Made by a program: the position numbers and the translations under genes. The notes under the pieces are model-generated. The model worked only from the letters and a program-made list of their open reading frames with translations. It ran no database searches and was not told where the DNA came from. From the NCBI RefSeq assembly GCF_026625765.1, contig NZ_CP113062.1:558001-622000 (forward strand): 64,000 bases of DNA. Reading direction: 5' to 3'. Shown piece by piece: positions 33,064 to 42,210 of the stretch (the stretch's first letter is position 1; every line of letters starts with the position of its first letter). The DNA is from Frigoribacterium sp. SL97. Its GTDB lineage: Bacteria; Actinomycetota; Actinomycetes; Actinomycetales; Microbacteriaceae.

Positions 33064-33471
33064 ATGACCCCGACCCGCGCCTCCGTCCTGTTCGTCTGCC
33101 AGAAGAACGGGGGCAAGTCGCAGATGGCCGCCGGGCTGATGCGTGACCTCGCCGGCGACGAGGTCACGGTCGCGTCGGCCGGCACGACGCCCGGCACCGA
33201 CCTCAACGCGCAGTCGGTCGAGTCGCTCGCCGAGCTCGGCATCGACCTCGGCGACGAGCACCCCAAGGCCCTCACCGAGCAGATGGTGCGCGACGCCGAC
33301 GTGGTCGTCGTCCTCGGTCGGGAGGCGCGGGTCGACGAGGTCCCCGGCACCCGCTTCGAGACCTGGATCACCGACGAACCGTCCGAGCGGGGCGTCGAGG
33401 GCATGGAGCGCATGCGCCTCGTCCGCGACGACATCCGCGCCCGCGTCGCCGACCTGCACGCCCGCCTCTGA
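33064..33471 (+). CDS. low-molecular-weight phosphatase / arsenate reductase (ArsC-like)
   Basis: A 135-residue protein of the LMW protein tyrosine phosphatase fold. The active loop is VCQKNGGKS (Cys12 to Ser19), with lysine where most members have the arginine of CX5R. The C-terminal region FETWITDEPSERG holds the aspartate loop. Actinobacterial relatives reduce arsenate with mycothiol. TACGGT at 33052-33057 ends six bases before ATG 33064, so it is probably leaderless. Two dispersed-motif copies (33072-33084 and 33321-33333) are read in frame here. Confidence 0.85.
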   Translation: MTPTRASVLFVCQKNGGKSQMAAGLMRDLAGDEVTVASAGTTPGTDLNAQSVESLAELGIDLGDEHPKALTEQMVRDADVVVVLGREARVDEVPGTRFETWITDEPSERGVEGMERMRLVRDDIRARVADLHARL

Positions 33472-33488
33472 CGCCGGGACGAACGAAC

Positions 33489-33526
33489 GGAGGCGGTGGT
33501 GACCTCTCAACGTCACCACCGCCTCC
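33489..33526. terminator. perfect 15-bp stem-loop between convergent genes
   Basis: GGAGGCGGTGGTGAC (33489-33503) pairs exactly with GTCACCACCGCCTCC (33512-33526) across an eight-base loop. It lies between arsC and the galactoside permease operon, which face each other. Confidence 0.9.
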
Positions 33527-33606
33527 CGGGCCGCCGCTGCCACGGCCACGGCCCACCCGCTCCGACCTCCACCGTGAACCGGGGGTCGGGGCGGGAGTCG
33601 GACCGG

Positions 33607-34572
33607 CTACCCCTTGACGCCGCCGGCGCTCAGGCCGGACTGCCAGAAGCGCTGGAGGAACAGGAACGCCACGACCAGCGGCAGGATCGACACGAACGAC
33701 CCGGTCAGCACGGTCGAGAACAGCACCTGGGCGCCGCCGCCGCCGGTCGCCGCCTGCTGCCACTGCGCCAGGCCGACCGTCGCCGGGAACAGCGACGGGT
33801 CGTTCAGCATGATCAGCGGCAGGAAGTAGTTGTTCCAGGTCGAGACCAGGGCGAACAGCAGCACCGTGACGATGCCCGGCGCGAGCAGCCGGGACGCGAT
33901 CGTCAGGAAGATCCGCAGTTCGCCGGCCCCGTCGATGCGGGCCGCCTCGAGCAGGCTGTCGTCGACCGCCTCGCTCGCGTAGACGCGCATCAGGTAGACG
34001 CCGAACGGGCTGACCAGCGACGGCAGGATGATCGCCCACGGGGTGTCGACGAGGTTCGCCGCGCTGAACAGCAGGTAGGTCGGGATCGCCAGCGCCGTCA
34101 GCGGCACCATGACCGCCCCGAGGATCAGCCCGAAGACGAACGACCTGCCCTTGAAGACGTACTTGGCCAGCGAGTAGCCGCACATCGTGGCGAGCACCGC
34201 CGCACCGACCGAGCTGACCACGGCGTAGAGCACCGTGTTGCCCATCCACTGCACGAAGATGCCGTCCTGGAACGTGAACAGCTGCGCCAGGTTGTCGCCC
34301 AGGGCGAAGGTGCGGCCGAAGGCCAGGCCGAACGTCGAGAAGATGTCGCCGTTGGTCTTCGTCGCCTGGATCGCCAACCAGACCAGCGGCAGCAGGAAGT
34401 ACGCCAGCGTGATCCAGAGGATCACGGTGAGGATCGGCGTCTTGCGCTTGGACCGCTCGACGCGGCGTCGCGGGCGGCGATTGCCCGCGCCTCCGGAGCC
34501 CTCGAGGCGGCGGACGGGACGGTCGACGGACGTGGCCCCGGCGGTGTCGACGGGGGCGGGTGCGATCGTCAC
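33607..34572 (-). CDS. carbohydrate ABC transporter permease (MalG-like)
   Basis: A 321-residue permease starting at GTG 34572, which overlaps the upstream permease stop. Six membrane helices start after a basic proline-rich N-terminus; the EAA loop reads EAARIDGAGELRIFLTIASRLLAP. The C-terminal QRFWQSGLSAGGVKG is the common ending of MalG-type proteins. It pairs with the neighbouring permease to form the channel; the ATPase (typically a shared MsiK) is encoded elsewhere. Probably imports galactosides, given the GH42 gene. Confidence 0.93.
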   Translation of the reverse strand: MTIAPAPVDTAGATSVDRPVRRLEGSGGAGNRRPRRRVERSKRKTPILTVILWITLAYFLLPLVWLAIQATKTNGDIFSTFGLAFGRTFALGDNLAQLFTFQDGIFVQWMGNTVLYAVVSSVGAAVLATMCGYSLAKYVFKGRSFVFGLILGAVMVPLTALAIPTYLLFSAANLVDTPWAIILPSLVSPFGVYLMRVYASEAVDDSLLEAARIDGAGELRIFLTIASRLLAPGIVTVLLFALVSTWNNYFLPLIMLNDPSLFPATVGLAQWQQAATGGGGAQVLFSTVLTGSFVSILPLVVAFLFLQRFWQSGLSAGGVKG

Positions 34573-35528
34573 GACAGTCGCTCCTTGCGTGAGGTGGCGA
34601 GCTGCACCACGTAGCTGATGATCATGATGAGGAACCCGAGCAGGAACGCGATGGCCGCGGCGTAGTTGACGTCCTGGTTCTTGAACGCGACGTTGTACGC
34701 GTAGAGGTTCGGGGTGAAGTCCGACCCGATCGCGTTGGGCGCGATGCTGTAGAGCAGGTTGGGCTCGTTGAAGAGCTGGAACGACCCGATCACCGAGAAG
34801 ATCACGGTCAGCAGGATCGCCGAGCGGATCGCCGGGATCTTGATGCTCCACGCCACCCGCCAGGGCCCGGCGCCGTCGATCTCGGCGGCCTCGTACATCT
34901 CGGTCGGCACGCTGCGCAGGGCGGCGTACAGCACGATCATGTTGTAGCCGATGAACTCCCAGCTGACGATGTTCATCGTGCTGCCGAGCACGTTCTGCGG
35001 CGACAGCAGGTCGGGCGGCGTGAGGCCGACACCGCTGATCACCTGGGCGATCAGGCCGGACTCGCGGCCGTAGAGGTAGCCCCACATCAGCGTCGCGACG
35101 ACGCCGGGCACGGCGTACGGCACGAAGATCGCGAGGCGGACGAACTTGCTGCCGGCCACCCGGCCGGTGTCGAGGGCGAGGGCGACGAACAGGGCGATCA
35201 CGAGCATGATCGGCACCTGCACGAAGAGGAACAGCGCGACCCGCCCGAGGCCGGCCCAGAAGCTCGGGTCGTTCAGTGCGCGGCTGTAGTTGGCGAGGCC
35301 CGAGAAGACCTGCCCGCCGACGAGCTGCGAGGTGAAGGTGCTCAGGTAGCCCGCGTAGCCGAGCGGCACGAGGAACATCGCCGCGAAGACGAGCAGGAAC
35401 GGGATCGCCAGGGCCCAGGCCGCGACGAGCTGCGGTCGGTGCAGCGAGCTCGTGCGCCGCGGGGTGGCGGGCTGACGGGACGAGGAGGCGCGGGTCGCGT
35501 CTCGACGAGGGGTGACGGAGGTGGACAT
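34569..35528 (-). CDS. carbohydrate ABC transporter permease (MalF-like)
   Basis: A 319-residue permease starting at ATG 35528 with an AAGGAG site. It has about six helices and the EAA loop EAAEIDGAGPWRVAWSIKIPAI. The N-terminus carries a basic tail that includes a copy of the dispersed 14-mer (35483-35496, antisense to the coding frame). It is coupled to the MalG-like gene by GTGA and preceded by a stem-loop separating it from the binding protein. Confidence 0.93.
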   Translation of the reverse strand: MSTSVTPRRDATRASSSRQPATPRRTSSLHRPQLVAAWALAIPFLLVFAAMFLVPLGYAGYLSTFTSQLVGGQVFSGLANYSRALNDPSFWAGLGRVALFLFVQVPIMLVIALFVALALDTGRVAGSKFVRLAIFVPYAVPGVVATLMWGYLYGRESGLIAQVISGVGLTPPDLLSPQNVLGSTMNIVSWEFIGYNMIVLYAALRSVPTEMYEAAEIDGAGPWRVAWSIKIPAIRSAILLTVIFSVIGSFQLFNEPNLLYSIAPNAIGSDFTPNLYAYNVAFKNQDVNYAAAIAFLLGFLIMIISYVVQLATSRKERLS

Positions 35529-35549
35529 GGGGCTCCTTGCCGGGCCGAG

Positions 35550-35579
35550 GGGGTGCCGCCCGAGGGCGGGCGGCACCCC
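35550..35579 (-). terminator. stem-loop between binding protein and permease genes
   Basis: GGGGTGCCGCCC (35550-35561) pairs with GGGCGGCACCCC (35568-35579), a perfect 12-bp stem with a six-base loop, 7 bases after the binding-protein stop. This position usually gives higher binding-protein expression. Confidence 0.85.
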
Positions 35580-35586
35580 GTGAGCG

Positions 35587-36942
35587 CTACTTGACGGTGA
35601 AGCCCTGCTGCTTCGCGTAGGCGGTGACGTCGTCCTGCCACGCCGTGAGGGCGGCGGAGAGGTCGGAGTGGTCGGCGATCGCCTTGCCGAGCGTGTCGTT
35701 GAAGCTCGAGTAGACGTAGTCCATGAACGGCAGCCACTGGAAGTCGGTGCTGACCGTGTCCGAGACGCCGGCGAAGAGCTCGTTGACCTTCTGGCCGCCG
35801 TAGAAGTCCGAGGCGGTGTCGGTGAAGTCGCTGCTCGAGAGGGTGTCGGTCGTCGTCGGGAACAGGAACTGCTCGTTCGCGAAGGCGAGGGTCGCCTCGG
35901 GGTCGCTGTTCAGGAACTTGCTGAACTCGGCCGCGGCGATCGGGTTCTGCGTGCCCGTGATGACGGCGTCGCTCGATCCGCCCCAGTTGCCCGAGACGTC
36001 CTCACCGGCCTTCCACTGCGGGATCTTCGCGGCGGTCCACTTGCCGCTCGTGTTCGCGGCCGTGCCCTGCAGGAAGACGGGGCCCCAGGCGGCGGTCTGC
36101 CAGCTGGCGTACTTGCCCGACGAGAAGCCCTGGTACCAGGCGTCGTTGAAGTCGGCGTCGGTCGAGACGAGGTCCTTGTCGATCAGGTCCTGCCAGAACG
36201 TGACGACCTTCTGCGTCTCGGTCGAGTCGAGGTCGATGCCGACGGTCTTGTCGCCGTCGTACGAGAACGGCTTGGCGCCGGCCTGCCAGAACAGCCCGAC
36301 GATCTGGCCGGGGTCGTTGCCGGGCAGGTTCGAGATGTACGAGTCGGTCTTGTCCTTGATCGTCTGCGCGTCGGTCGCGAAGTCGGCCCAGGTCTCGGGC
36401 GCCTCCGTCAGCCCCGCCTGCTCGTAGATGTCCGAGCGGTAGAGGTTGCCGAGCGGGCCCGAGTCCTGCGGTACGGACCAGACGCCGGTGTCGTCCGCGA
36501 CCTGGTTCCAGACCCACGGGACGTACTTCGACTCGAGGTCCGCGCCTCCGTAGGGGGTCAGGTCGACGAGGCTGCCGGTCTGGCGGAAGGACGGGATGTA
36601 CTGGTACTCGATCTGGGCGACGTCGGGTGCGCCCTTGCCGGCCTTCAGCGCCGTCCGCAGCTTCGGGTACTGCGCGGTGCCGGTGCCCACGTTGACGACG
36701 TCGACCTTGATCTTCGGGTACTTGGCCTCGAACAGGTCGACCTCCTTCTGGACGTCGGGCACCCAGGTCCAGAAGGTGAGGGTCGTGTCGGTGTCCATGG
36801 CCTTGTCGATGTCGGCCTGCGAGACGGGCGCGGTGTCGCCACCACCACCCGCGCCTCCGCCGGACGGGGCGCAGCCGGTCAGCACGAACGCCGACACGAC
36901 GGCGAGTGACACGAGCGCCTTTGCTGTGGTCTTTCTCTTCAT
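35587..36942 (-). CDS. extracellular sugar-binding lipoprotein of an ABC transporter
   Basis: A 451-residue lipoprotein: signal peptide with lipobox LTGC (about Cys 24), then a glycine-rich spacer and a family-1 solute-binding domain (TLTFWTWVPDVQKEVDLFEAKYPKIKVDVV... and later AAEFSKFLNSDPEATL). It should capture an oligosaccharide, likely a galactoside given the adjacent beta-galactosidase. The 160-bp gap before it (36943-37100) is an unusual G-rich run on the plus strand with repeated GTGGTGCGGG, and contains no gene. Confidence 0.95.
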   Translation of the reverse strand: MKRKTTAKALVSLAVVSAFVLTGCAPSGGGAGGGGDTAPVSQADIDKAMDTDTTLTFWTWVPDVQKEVDLFEAKYPKIKVDVVNVGTGTAQYPKLRTALKAGKGAPDVAQIEYQYIPSFRQTGSLVDLTPYGGADLESKYVPWVWNQVADDTGVWSVPQDSGPLGNLYRSDIYEQAGLTEAPETWADFATDAQTIKDKTDSYISNLPGNDPGQIVGLFWQAGAKPFSYDGDKTVGIDLDSTETQKVVTFWQDLIDKDLVSTDADFNDAWYQGFSSGKYASWQTAAWGPVFLQGTAANTSGKWTAAKIPQWKAGEDVSGNWGGSSDAVITGTQNPIAAAEFSKFLNSDPEATLAFANEQFLFPTTTDTLSSSDFTDTASDFYGGQKVNELFAGVSDTVSTDFQWLPFMDYVYSSFNDTLGKAIADHSDLSAALTAWQDDVTAYAKQQGFTVK

Positions 36943-37100
36943 GGTGGTTCTTCCTCGAGGGGGTGGGGGAGTGGTGCAGGGGATCGGGTGGTGCAGGGGG
37001 GACGTGGTGCGGGTCGGTGGGGTGGGGTGGTGCGGGCCGGGTGCTGCGGGGGACGTCGTGCGGGTCGGGCGGCCGGGTCGGGGAGGCCGGGTCGGGCCGC

Positions 37101-39298
37101 CTACGAGGCGTCGGCGTCGACGAGCTCGTACACGTGGGCCGCGCGCGGGGCGAGGGTCAGGGTGGTGCCGGCGGCGACGACCTCCCGGGTCTCGAGGTCG
37201 CGCACCGCGGAGGGCGTGGTGACCGTTCCCTCGTGGGCCGACCAGTTCGACACGAACGCGAGCCCTGGGGCTCCGGCCCGTGAACCGGTGGTGACCGTGA
37301 CCGTCTCGGTCGCCGCCCACGTGCCCGCCGCCGTGGCGGGCACGAGCCACCGGGCGATCGAGCGCGAGAGCTCGGGGTTGGGCACGGTCGCGACGTAGCT
37401 GACGCGGCCGGCTCCGGAGGCGCGGGTCGTCAGCATCGCGTCGGCCCCGATCTCGGTCGGCGCGGCCCGCAGCACGACGGTGGCGTCCTCGACGTGCAGG
37501 ACGTCGGCCCAGCGGGTGCCGGCGGAGCCCGGCTCGAGGACGAAGGGTGCGTCGGCGGGGAGGCCGGGGCGGTGACGTCCTCGGCGGCCGCGGCCGCGCC
37601 TCCTGCGGTCGTGCCGTCGCTGCGCTCGGCGGTGCCGGCGTCCGCGACGTGGACGGCGAGGGGGTGGTCGAGGTTGGTGTACTCCTCGTACCAGACCCCC
37701 GCGGGGCCCGAGAGCCGGGCGGGTGCCGGGTCGCGGCGGGCCCGGGCGAGCTCGTCGCCGTAGGCCGTGCGGATGCCCACCACCAGGTGGCCGCCCGCCT
37801 CGGCGTAGGCGGTGAGCGCGGTGAGCGTGGCGTCGTCGACGACGTACAGCGCCGGCACGACGAGCACGGGGTGCGTCGCGGCCAGCTCGGCCGGGTCGGC
37901 GGCGAGGAACTGCGTCACGTGCTGGATGCGCACCTGCACGCCCGCCTCGGCGAGCCCGCGGTAGTGCGCGTCGAACAGGTGGAGGTACGACTCCGGGTCG
38001 GGGGTGCCGTCGGGCAGGGCCAGCGGCGGGTACGTCTCGAACGACCACTTGGTCTCGGTCGACCAGAGCATCAGCACGTCGGCGTCGGGCTCGAGGCCGT
38101 CGACGGCGCCGCCGACCGCCTTGAGCGTGGCGCCCAGGGCCGAGACCTCGCGGTGGATGCGACCGGGACGCTGGCTGTGCGGCAGCACGCCGCCCCAGTA
38201 CGTCTCGACGCCGAAGTGCAGCGTGTGCCAGTGCCAGTACTCGACCATGCGGGCACCGCGGGAGACGAGCGCGAGCGCGGCCTGCTTGATCTGCCCGTCG
38301 AACGGCGGGTGGTTCTGCCAGGGGCCGCCGATCGACTGCGCGTTGGTCTCGGTGACGAGGAAGGGAGCCTGCGCCGACGAGAACGCCCGGTCGCCCCACT
38401 GCTGCAGGGCCCAGACGCCGGTGTGCCACCAGCCGGCCTCGCGGGGCACCTCGACGCCGAGCGTCAGGCCGTCCTGCATCTTGTAGTACGGGTTCCCGGC
38501 GGTGACGTCGAGGCTCTCGACGAGCCGCTCGTCGGCGACCTGCGGGCGCGAGTACGAGATGCAGGTGGTGACGAACTGGTCGTCGCGGGCGTACTCGCGG
38601 ACGACGTCGGCCTGCCAGGCGATCAGCTCGTCGGCCAGCTCGCCCTGGAAGCGCCGCCACTCGAGGTCGTACTGCGGCTGCACGTTGCCGTCGGGACGCC
38701 AGAGCTGCGACCACTCGGTCAGCCGGTGCGACCAGTAGACCAGGCCCCACTCCTCGTTGAGGCGCTCGACGGTGCCGTACTTGCGCTGCAGCCAGGCCAC
38801 GAAGCGGTCGAAGACCTGGTCGTTGCGCGGGCGCTCGTTGCCGGGCTCGTTGTCGACCTGCCAACCGATCACGGCGGGGTGCTGCGCGTAGCGCTCGACG
38901 ACCTTGCGGACGACGCGCTCGGCGTAGAAGCGGTAGGCGGGGTGGCTCTGGTCCATCTCCTGTCGGGCGCCCCAGCCGGCGCGGACGCCGGTGGTCCGCT
39001 CGGCGGCGATCTCGGGGTGGCGCACCTGCAGCCACGGCGGCACCGCGTAGGTCGGGGTGCCGAGCACCACCGCGATGCCGCGGGCGTGGGCGCCGTCGAG
39101 CACGGGCTGGAGCCAGTCGAGGTCGAACTCGCCCTCGCGCGGCTCCCACGTCGACCAGACCGACTCGCCCACGCGGATCACCGTGAAGCCCGCCTCGACC
39201 ATCAGGTCGAGGTCGCGGTCGAGGGTGCCCGCCTGCTGGTACTCGGCGTAGTAGGCGGCTCCGAAGAGCACCCCGGAATGGCGTGGAGCAGAAGTCAT
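37101..39298 (-). pseudogene. beta-galactosidase, GH42 (one-base frameshift near the C-terminal domain)
   Basis: From ATG 39298 the protein reads as GH42: LFGAAYYAEY, the TIM barrel with acid/base region GWQVDNEPGNE, nucleophile region FLVTETNAQSIGGPW, VEYWHWHTLHFG, then the trimerisation domain (ending about residue 575). The frame then shifts. The first frame stops at 37430; another frame continues with a coherent C-terminal beta domain (FVLEPGSAGTRWADVLHVEDATVVLRA to VYELVDADAS) and stop at 37101-37103. One missing C at the runs 37557-37560 or 37566-37569 explains it; corrected length about 732 residues. The break is in an A/G/T-rich insert that also contains a dispersed motif (37595-37606). 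It may be an assembly indel. It hydrolyses galactosides in the cytoplasm if intact. Confidence 0.85.
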
Positions 39299-39383
39299 CG
39301 TTGACCCGTTCGTGTGTGTCGGCTGCGGTGGCGACCGCCGACGTCGTCCCGCGCGTACTCGGGACGTCGATCGATGTTCGGTG

Positions 39384-39401
39384 GATGTTGTCGATAACAT
39401 C
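39384..39401. promoter_or_regulatory. LacI-family operator upstream of the galactoside operon
   Basis: GATGTT (39384-39389) and AACATC (39396-39401) are perfect complements around GTCGAT, giving TGTTGTCGATAACA at the core, close to the typical LacI-family form. It is 86 bp upstream of the beta-galactosidase start and downstream of lacI's stop, so it is the likely site for the LacI regulator. Confidence 0.78.
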
Positions 39402-39546
39402 GGCGTCTGCGGAGAACGTAACCCACGTGCCGCCACCTGCGCAAGACCCCGTCGTCGACGGGTCCCCGGGGGAGGAGGCGCGGGTCGGCCCGCGCGGCTC
39501 GGCCTGCGCCGGTGGGCCTGCGCCGATGGGCCCGCGCCCGGGGGCG

Positions 39547-40545
39547 TCAGCCGCGCGCGGGTGCGGTCGAGGCGCGCGCGACGAGGGACGGCACCGGCAG
39601 GCGGCTGGCCGTGTCGGGGCTGCGTCCCTCGATGTGGGCGATCAGCGACGTCATCACGTGTGCCCCCTCGAAGCCGAAGTCGAGTGCCACGGTGGAGAGC
39701 GACGGCACCATGAACCGCGCCTCGGGAGTGTCGTCGTTGCCGACCACGCTGACCTCGTGCGGCACCGAGACGCCCTCGGCGGCGAGGGCGGCGAGCAGCC
39801 CCATCGCCATGGCGTCGTTCGCGACGGCGATGGCGGTGAAGTCGTCCGTCCGGGCGGCCAGTCGCAGCCCGATGTCGTAGCCGGCCGCCGCGGACCAGTC
39901 GCCGACGTCGGTGACCGTCACCGCGCCTCCGGACCCGGTCACCGCCTGGCGGAACCCGTCGGCGCGCTCGCGGGCGGCCAGCCACTGGTCCGGCCCGGCG
40001 ACGTAGGCCACGCGGCGGTGGCCGAGGCGCACGAGGTGCTCGGCCGCGACCCGGCCGGCGTGCTCGTTGATCGACTCGGTGGTGCCCTCGACCATCAGCC
40101 CGAAGTCACGCGCCACGGGCACCGAGATCGCCCGGCGTTCGAGCGCCGACCGGGCGACGGCGGTCTGCGCGGTCACGACGATGCCGGCGATCTGCTGCCC
40201 GAGCATCAGGTCGAGGGCGTCGTCGACCGAGCGCTCGTCGCCGCCGTCCATCGAGACGATGTCGGTGACGTAGCCGAGCGAACGCGCGGCCTCCGTGGCC
40301 CCGGCGATCGTGCGGGCGGGCCCCGACTGGTGCATGTTGTCGGCGAGCAGCCCGATGCGGTTCGTCCGCTGCAGGCGCAGGTAGCGGGCCGCCGAGTTGG
40401 GGCGGTACTCGAGCTCGGCGAGGGCCTGCTCGACCTTCTCGCGGGTGGCGGGACGGATGCCCTCGAACCCCCGTAGGAACCTGCTGACGGTCTGGTGCGA
40501 GACGCCCGCGCGCTTCGCCACGTCGTAGATCGTGGCGTCCTTCAT
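39547..40545 (-). CDS. LacI-family transcriptional regulator
   Basis: A 332-residue LacI protein. The N-terminal DNA-binding part is TIYDVAKRAGVSHQTVSRFLRGFEGIRPATREKVEQALAELEYRPN with the hinge after it; the ligand-binding core follows (NRIGLLADNMHQSGPARTIAGATEAARSLGY, IAGIVVTAQTAVARSALERR, VAVANDAMAMGLL, VVGNDDTPEARF). The start ATG 40545 lies six bases after a TACCCT box (minus strand), so it may be leaderless. It is upstream of the galactoside operon on the same strand and likely represses it in the absence of a galactoside. Confidence 0.93.
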   Translation of the reverse strand: MKDATIYDVAKRAGVSHQTVSRFLRGFEGIRPATREKVEQALAELEYRPNSAARYLRLQRTNRIGLLADNMHQSGPARTIAGATEAARSLGYVTDIVSMDGGDERSVDDALDLMLGQQIAGIVVTAQTAVARSALERRAISVPVARDFGLMVEGTTESINEHAGRVAAEHLVRLGHRRVAYVAGPDQWLAARERADGFRQAVTGSGGAVTVTDVGDWSAAAGYDIGLRLAARTDDFTAIAVANDAMAMGLLAALAAEGVSVPHEVSVVGNDDTPEARFMVPSLSTVALDFGFEGAHVMTSLIAHIEGRSPDTASRLPVPSLVARASTAPARG

Positions 40546-40602
40546 GCCCCGAGGGTAGCGGTGCCCGGAGGCCCGTGCCCCGCCCGGGGGCGAGCCCGGG
40601 AC

Positions 40603-40668
40603 GTGGACGGACCCGGGGTGTGGACGGACCCGGGGTGTGGACGCGCCCGAGGTGTGGACGCGCCCGGC
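40603..40668. repeat. 17-bp tandem repeat (about four units)
   Basis: GTGGACGGACCCGGGGT at 40603-40619 and 40620-40636, then GTGGACGCGCCCGAGGT at 40637-40653 and a partial unit to 40668. It overlaps the stop codon region of the SRPBCC gene. Confidence 0.92.
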
Positions 40669-41147
40669 TAGGCGGTGCGCTCGATCTCGCGGGTGATGCC
40701 GACGAGCACGCGGCGCATGTACGGCGCCCAGGCGAAGCGCACGATGCCGCGCACGATCGCCCCGCGCCCCGGTCGGGCGAAGAACGAGTAGGTCCAGTCG
40801 ACCCGCGTGCGCCCGCTCGGGGTCGCCCGGTAGCTCCAGTCGGCGCGGCCGCCCGTCACCAGCCGCCCGAGCAGCCCGGTGAACTCGCTGAGCTCGTAGA
40901 CGAAGACTCCGTCGGGCTCCACGCGCACGAGGCTCTCGACGACGCTGCTGCCGTCCGACAGCTCGAGCCGGCGGGTGCGCCCCACGGCGTCCCACGGGCC
41001 GGTCTGATCGTGGACGGCCACGACGGCCGGGATCACCCCCGCCCTCGGATAGAACCCGACGGGGGTCAGCGGCGTCGCGATGCTCCACGCCCGGTCGAGC
41101 GGAGCGGCGGCGACGCGCGCGGTGCTCGCGCTCGCGGTGACGGTCAT
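40668..41147 (-). CDS. SRPBCC-family protein
   Basis: A 159-residue protein starting at ATG 41147. It shows the START/Bet v 1-like layout: an N-terminal strand and helices (ARVAAAPLDRAWSIATPLTPVGFYP), central strands (VGRTRRLELSDGSSVVESLVRVEPDGVFVYEL) and a long C-terminal helix (ARPGRGAIVRGIVRFAWAPYMRRVLVGITREIE). Such proteins bind a hydrophobic ligand; there is no further clue. It diverges from an aldo/keto reductase; an inverted dispersed-motif pair lies between them. Confidence 0.75.
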   Translation of the reverse strand: MTVTASASTARVAAAPLDRAWSIATPLTPVGFYPRAGVIPAVVAVHDQTGPWDAVGRTRRLELSDGSSVVESLVRVEPDGVFVYELSEFTGLLGRLVTGGRADWSYRATPSGRTRVDWTYSFFARPGRGAIVRGIVRFAWAPYMRRVLVGITREIERTA

Positions 41148-41202
41148 GCCGAGGGGTTCGGAACGGAGGGCGCGAACGACGGGACGGGTCCTCCCCAGGC
41201 GC

Positions 41203-41238
41203 CCCGCGCCTCCTGACCGTCCCCCCAGGAGGCGCGGG
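41203..41238. repeat. inverted pair of the dispersed motif in a divergent promoter region
   Basis: CCCGCGCCTCCTG (41203-41215) and CAGGAGGCGCGGG (41226-41238) form a perfect 13-bp stem with a ten-base centre. It is 40 bp upstream of the aldo/keto reductase start and 55 bp upstream of the SRPBCC start, so it is not a terminator for either. Confidence 0.9.
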
Positions 41239-41277
41239 TCGGCTCCCGGGTACGCCGGACGAGAGCAGACTGGCCGC

Positions 41278-42207
41278 GTGAAGACGACGACGTTACCCAC
41301 CACCGACCGCCCCGCCTCGACCATCGTCCTCGGGCTCATGCGCATCTCGGGCATGACCGACGACGCGATCCGTGAACTCGTGGCCGAGGCCCGAGACCTC
41401 GGCATCGACTTCTTCGACCACGCCGACGTGTACGGCGACCACCCCCACCACTGCGAGCAGCGCTTCGGCGACGCCGTCACCATGACCTCGTCCGAGCGCG
41501 ACGCGATCCAGCTGCAGAGCAAGGTCGGCATCCGTGACGGCTTCTGGGACTTCTCGACCGAGCACATCCTCGAGTCGGTCGACGCCTCGCTCGCCGCCCT
41601 GCACACCGACCGCCTCGACGTGCTGCTGCTGCACCGCCCCGACGCCCTGGTCGAGCCCGACGAGGTGGCCGCCGCCTTCGACCAGCTGCACGCCGCCGGC
41701 AAGGTGCGCCACTTCGGCGTCTCGAACCACACGCCCGCCCAGGTCGAGCTGCTCAAGCGCAGCGTGACGCAGCCGCTGATCGTCAACCAGGTGCAGCTCA
41801 GCATCACCCACGCCCCGCTGATCGCGGCGGGCGTCGCGGCCAACATGGCCGGGCTCGACCAGTCCGTCGACCGCGACAACGGCATCCTCGACCACAGCCG
41901 CCTGAACGACATGACCTTGCAGGCCTGGTCGCCGTTCCAGAAGGGGTTCTTCGACGGCGTGTTCCTCGGCGACCGTGACGGCTACCCCGAGCTCAACGAC
42001 GTCATCGACGAGCTCGCTGCCAAGTACGACGTCCCGCCGTCGGCGATCCCCGTGGCCTGGATCACCCGGCACCCGGCCCGGATGCAGGTCGTGCTCGGCA
42101 CCACGAGCGTCGCGCACCTCCGCGACAGCGCCGCGGGGTCGGACGTGCCCCTGACCCGGCCCGAGTGGTACCGGCTCTTCACGGCGGCCGGGCACACGCT
42201 GCCGTAG
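41278..42207 (+). CDS. aldo/keto reductase (YdhF-like)
   Basis: A 309-residue AKR from GTG 41278. Catalytic residues: Asp in DFFDHADVYG, Tyr in DVYGDH, Lys in LQSKVGI, His in LLLHRPDAL. The early LGLMRISGM and later VNQVQLSITHAPLI and WSPFQKGF place it in the YdhF group of bacterial aldo/keto reductases. The substrate is unknown. A CAGACT box (41266-41271) ends six bases before the GTG, a weaker form of the local leaderless -10. Confidence 0.92.
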   Translation: MKTTTLPTTDRPASTIVLGLMRISGMTDDAIRELVAEARDLGIDFFDHADVYGDHPHHCEQRFGDAVTMTSSERDAIQLQSKVGIRDGFWDFSTEHILESVDASLAALHTDRLDVLLLHRPDALVEPDEVAAAFDQLHAAGKVRHFGVSNHTPAQVELLKRSVTQPLIVNQVQLSITHAPLIAAGVAANMAGLDQSVDRDNGILDHSRLNDMTLQAWSPFQKGFFDGVFLGDRDGYPELNDVIDELAAKYDVPPSAIPVAWITRHPARMQVVLGTTSVAHLRDSAAGSDVPLTRPEWYRLFTAAGHTLP

Positions 42208-42210
42208 CGC

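Noticed and set aside
37430..39985. The first long frame of GH42 (ending at 37430) as the complete protein
   Set aside because: Its last ~40 residues are a serine/proline/cysteine shadow, while the family C-terminal domain continues in another frame after a one-base slip.
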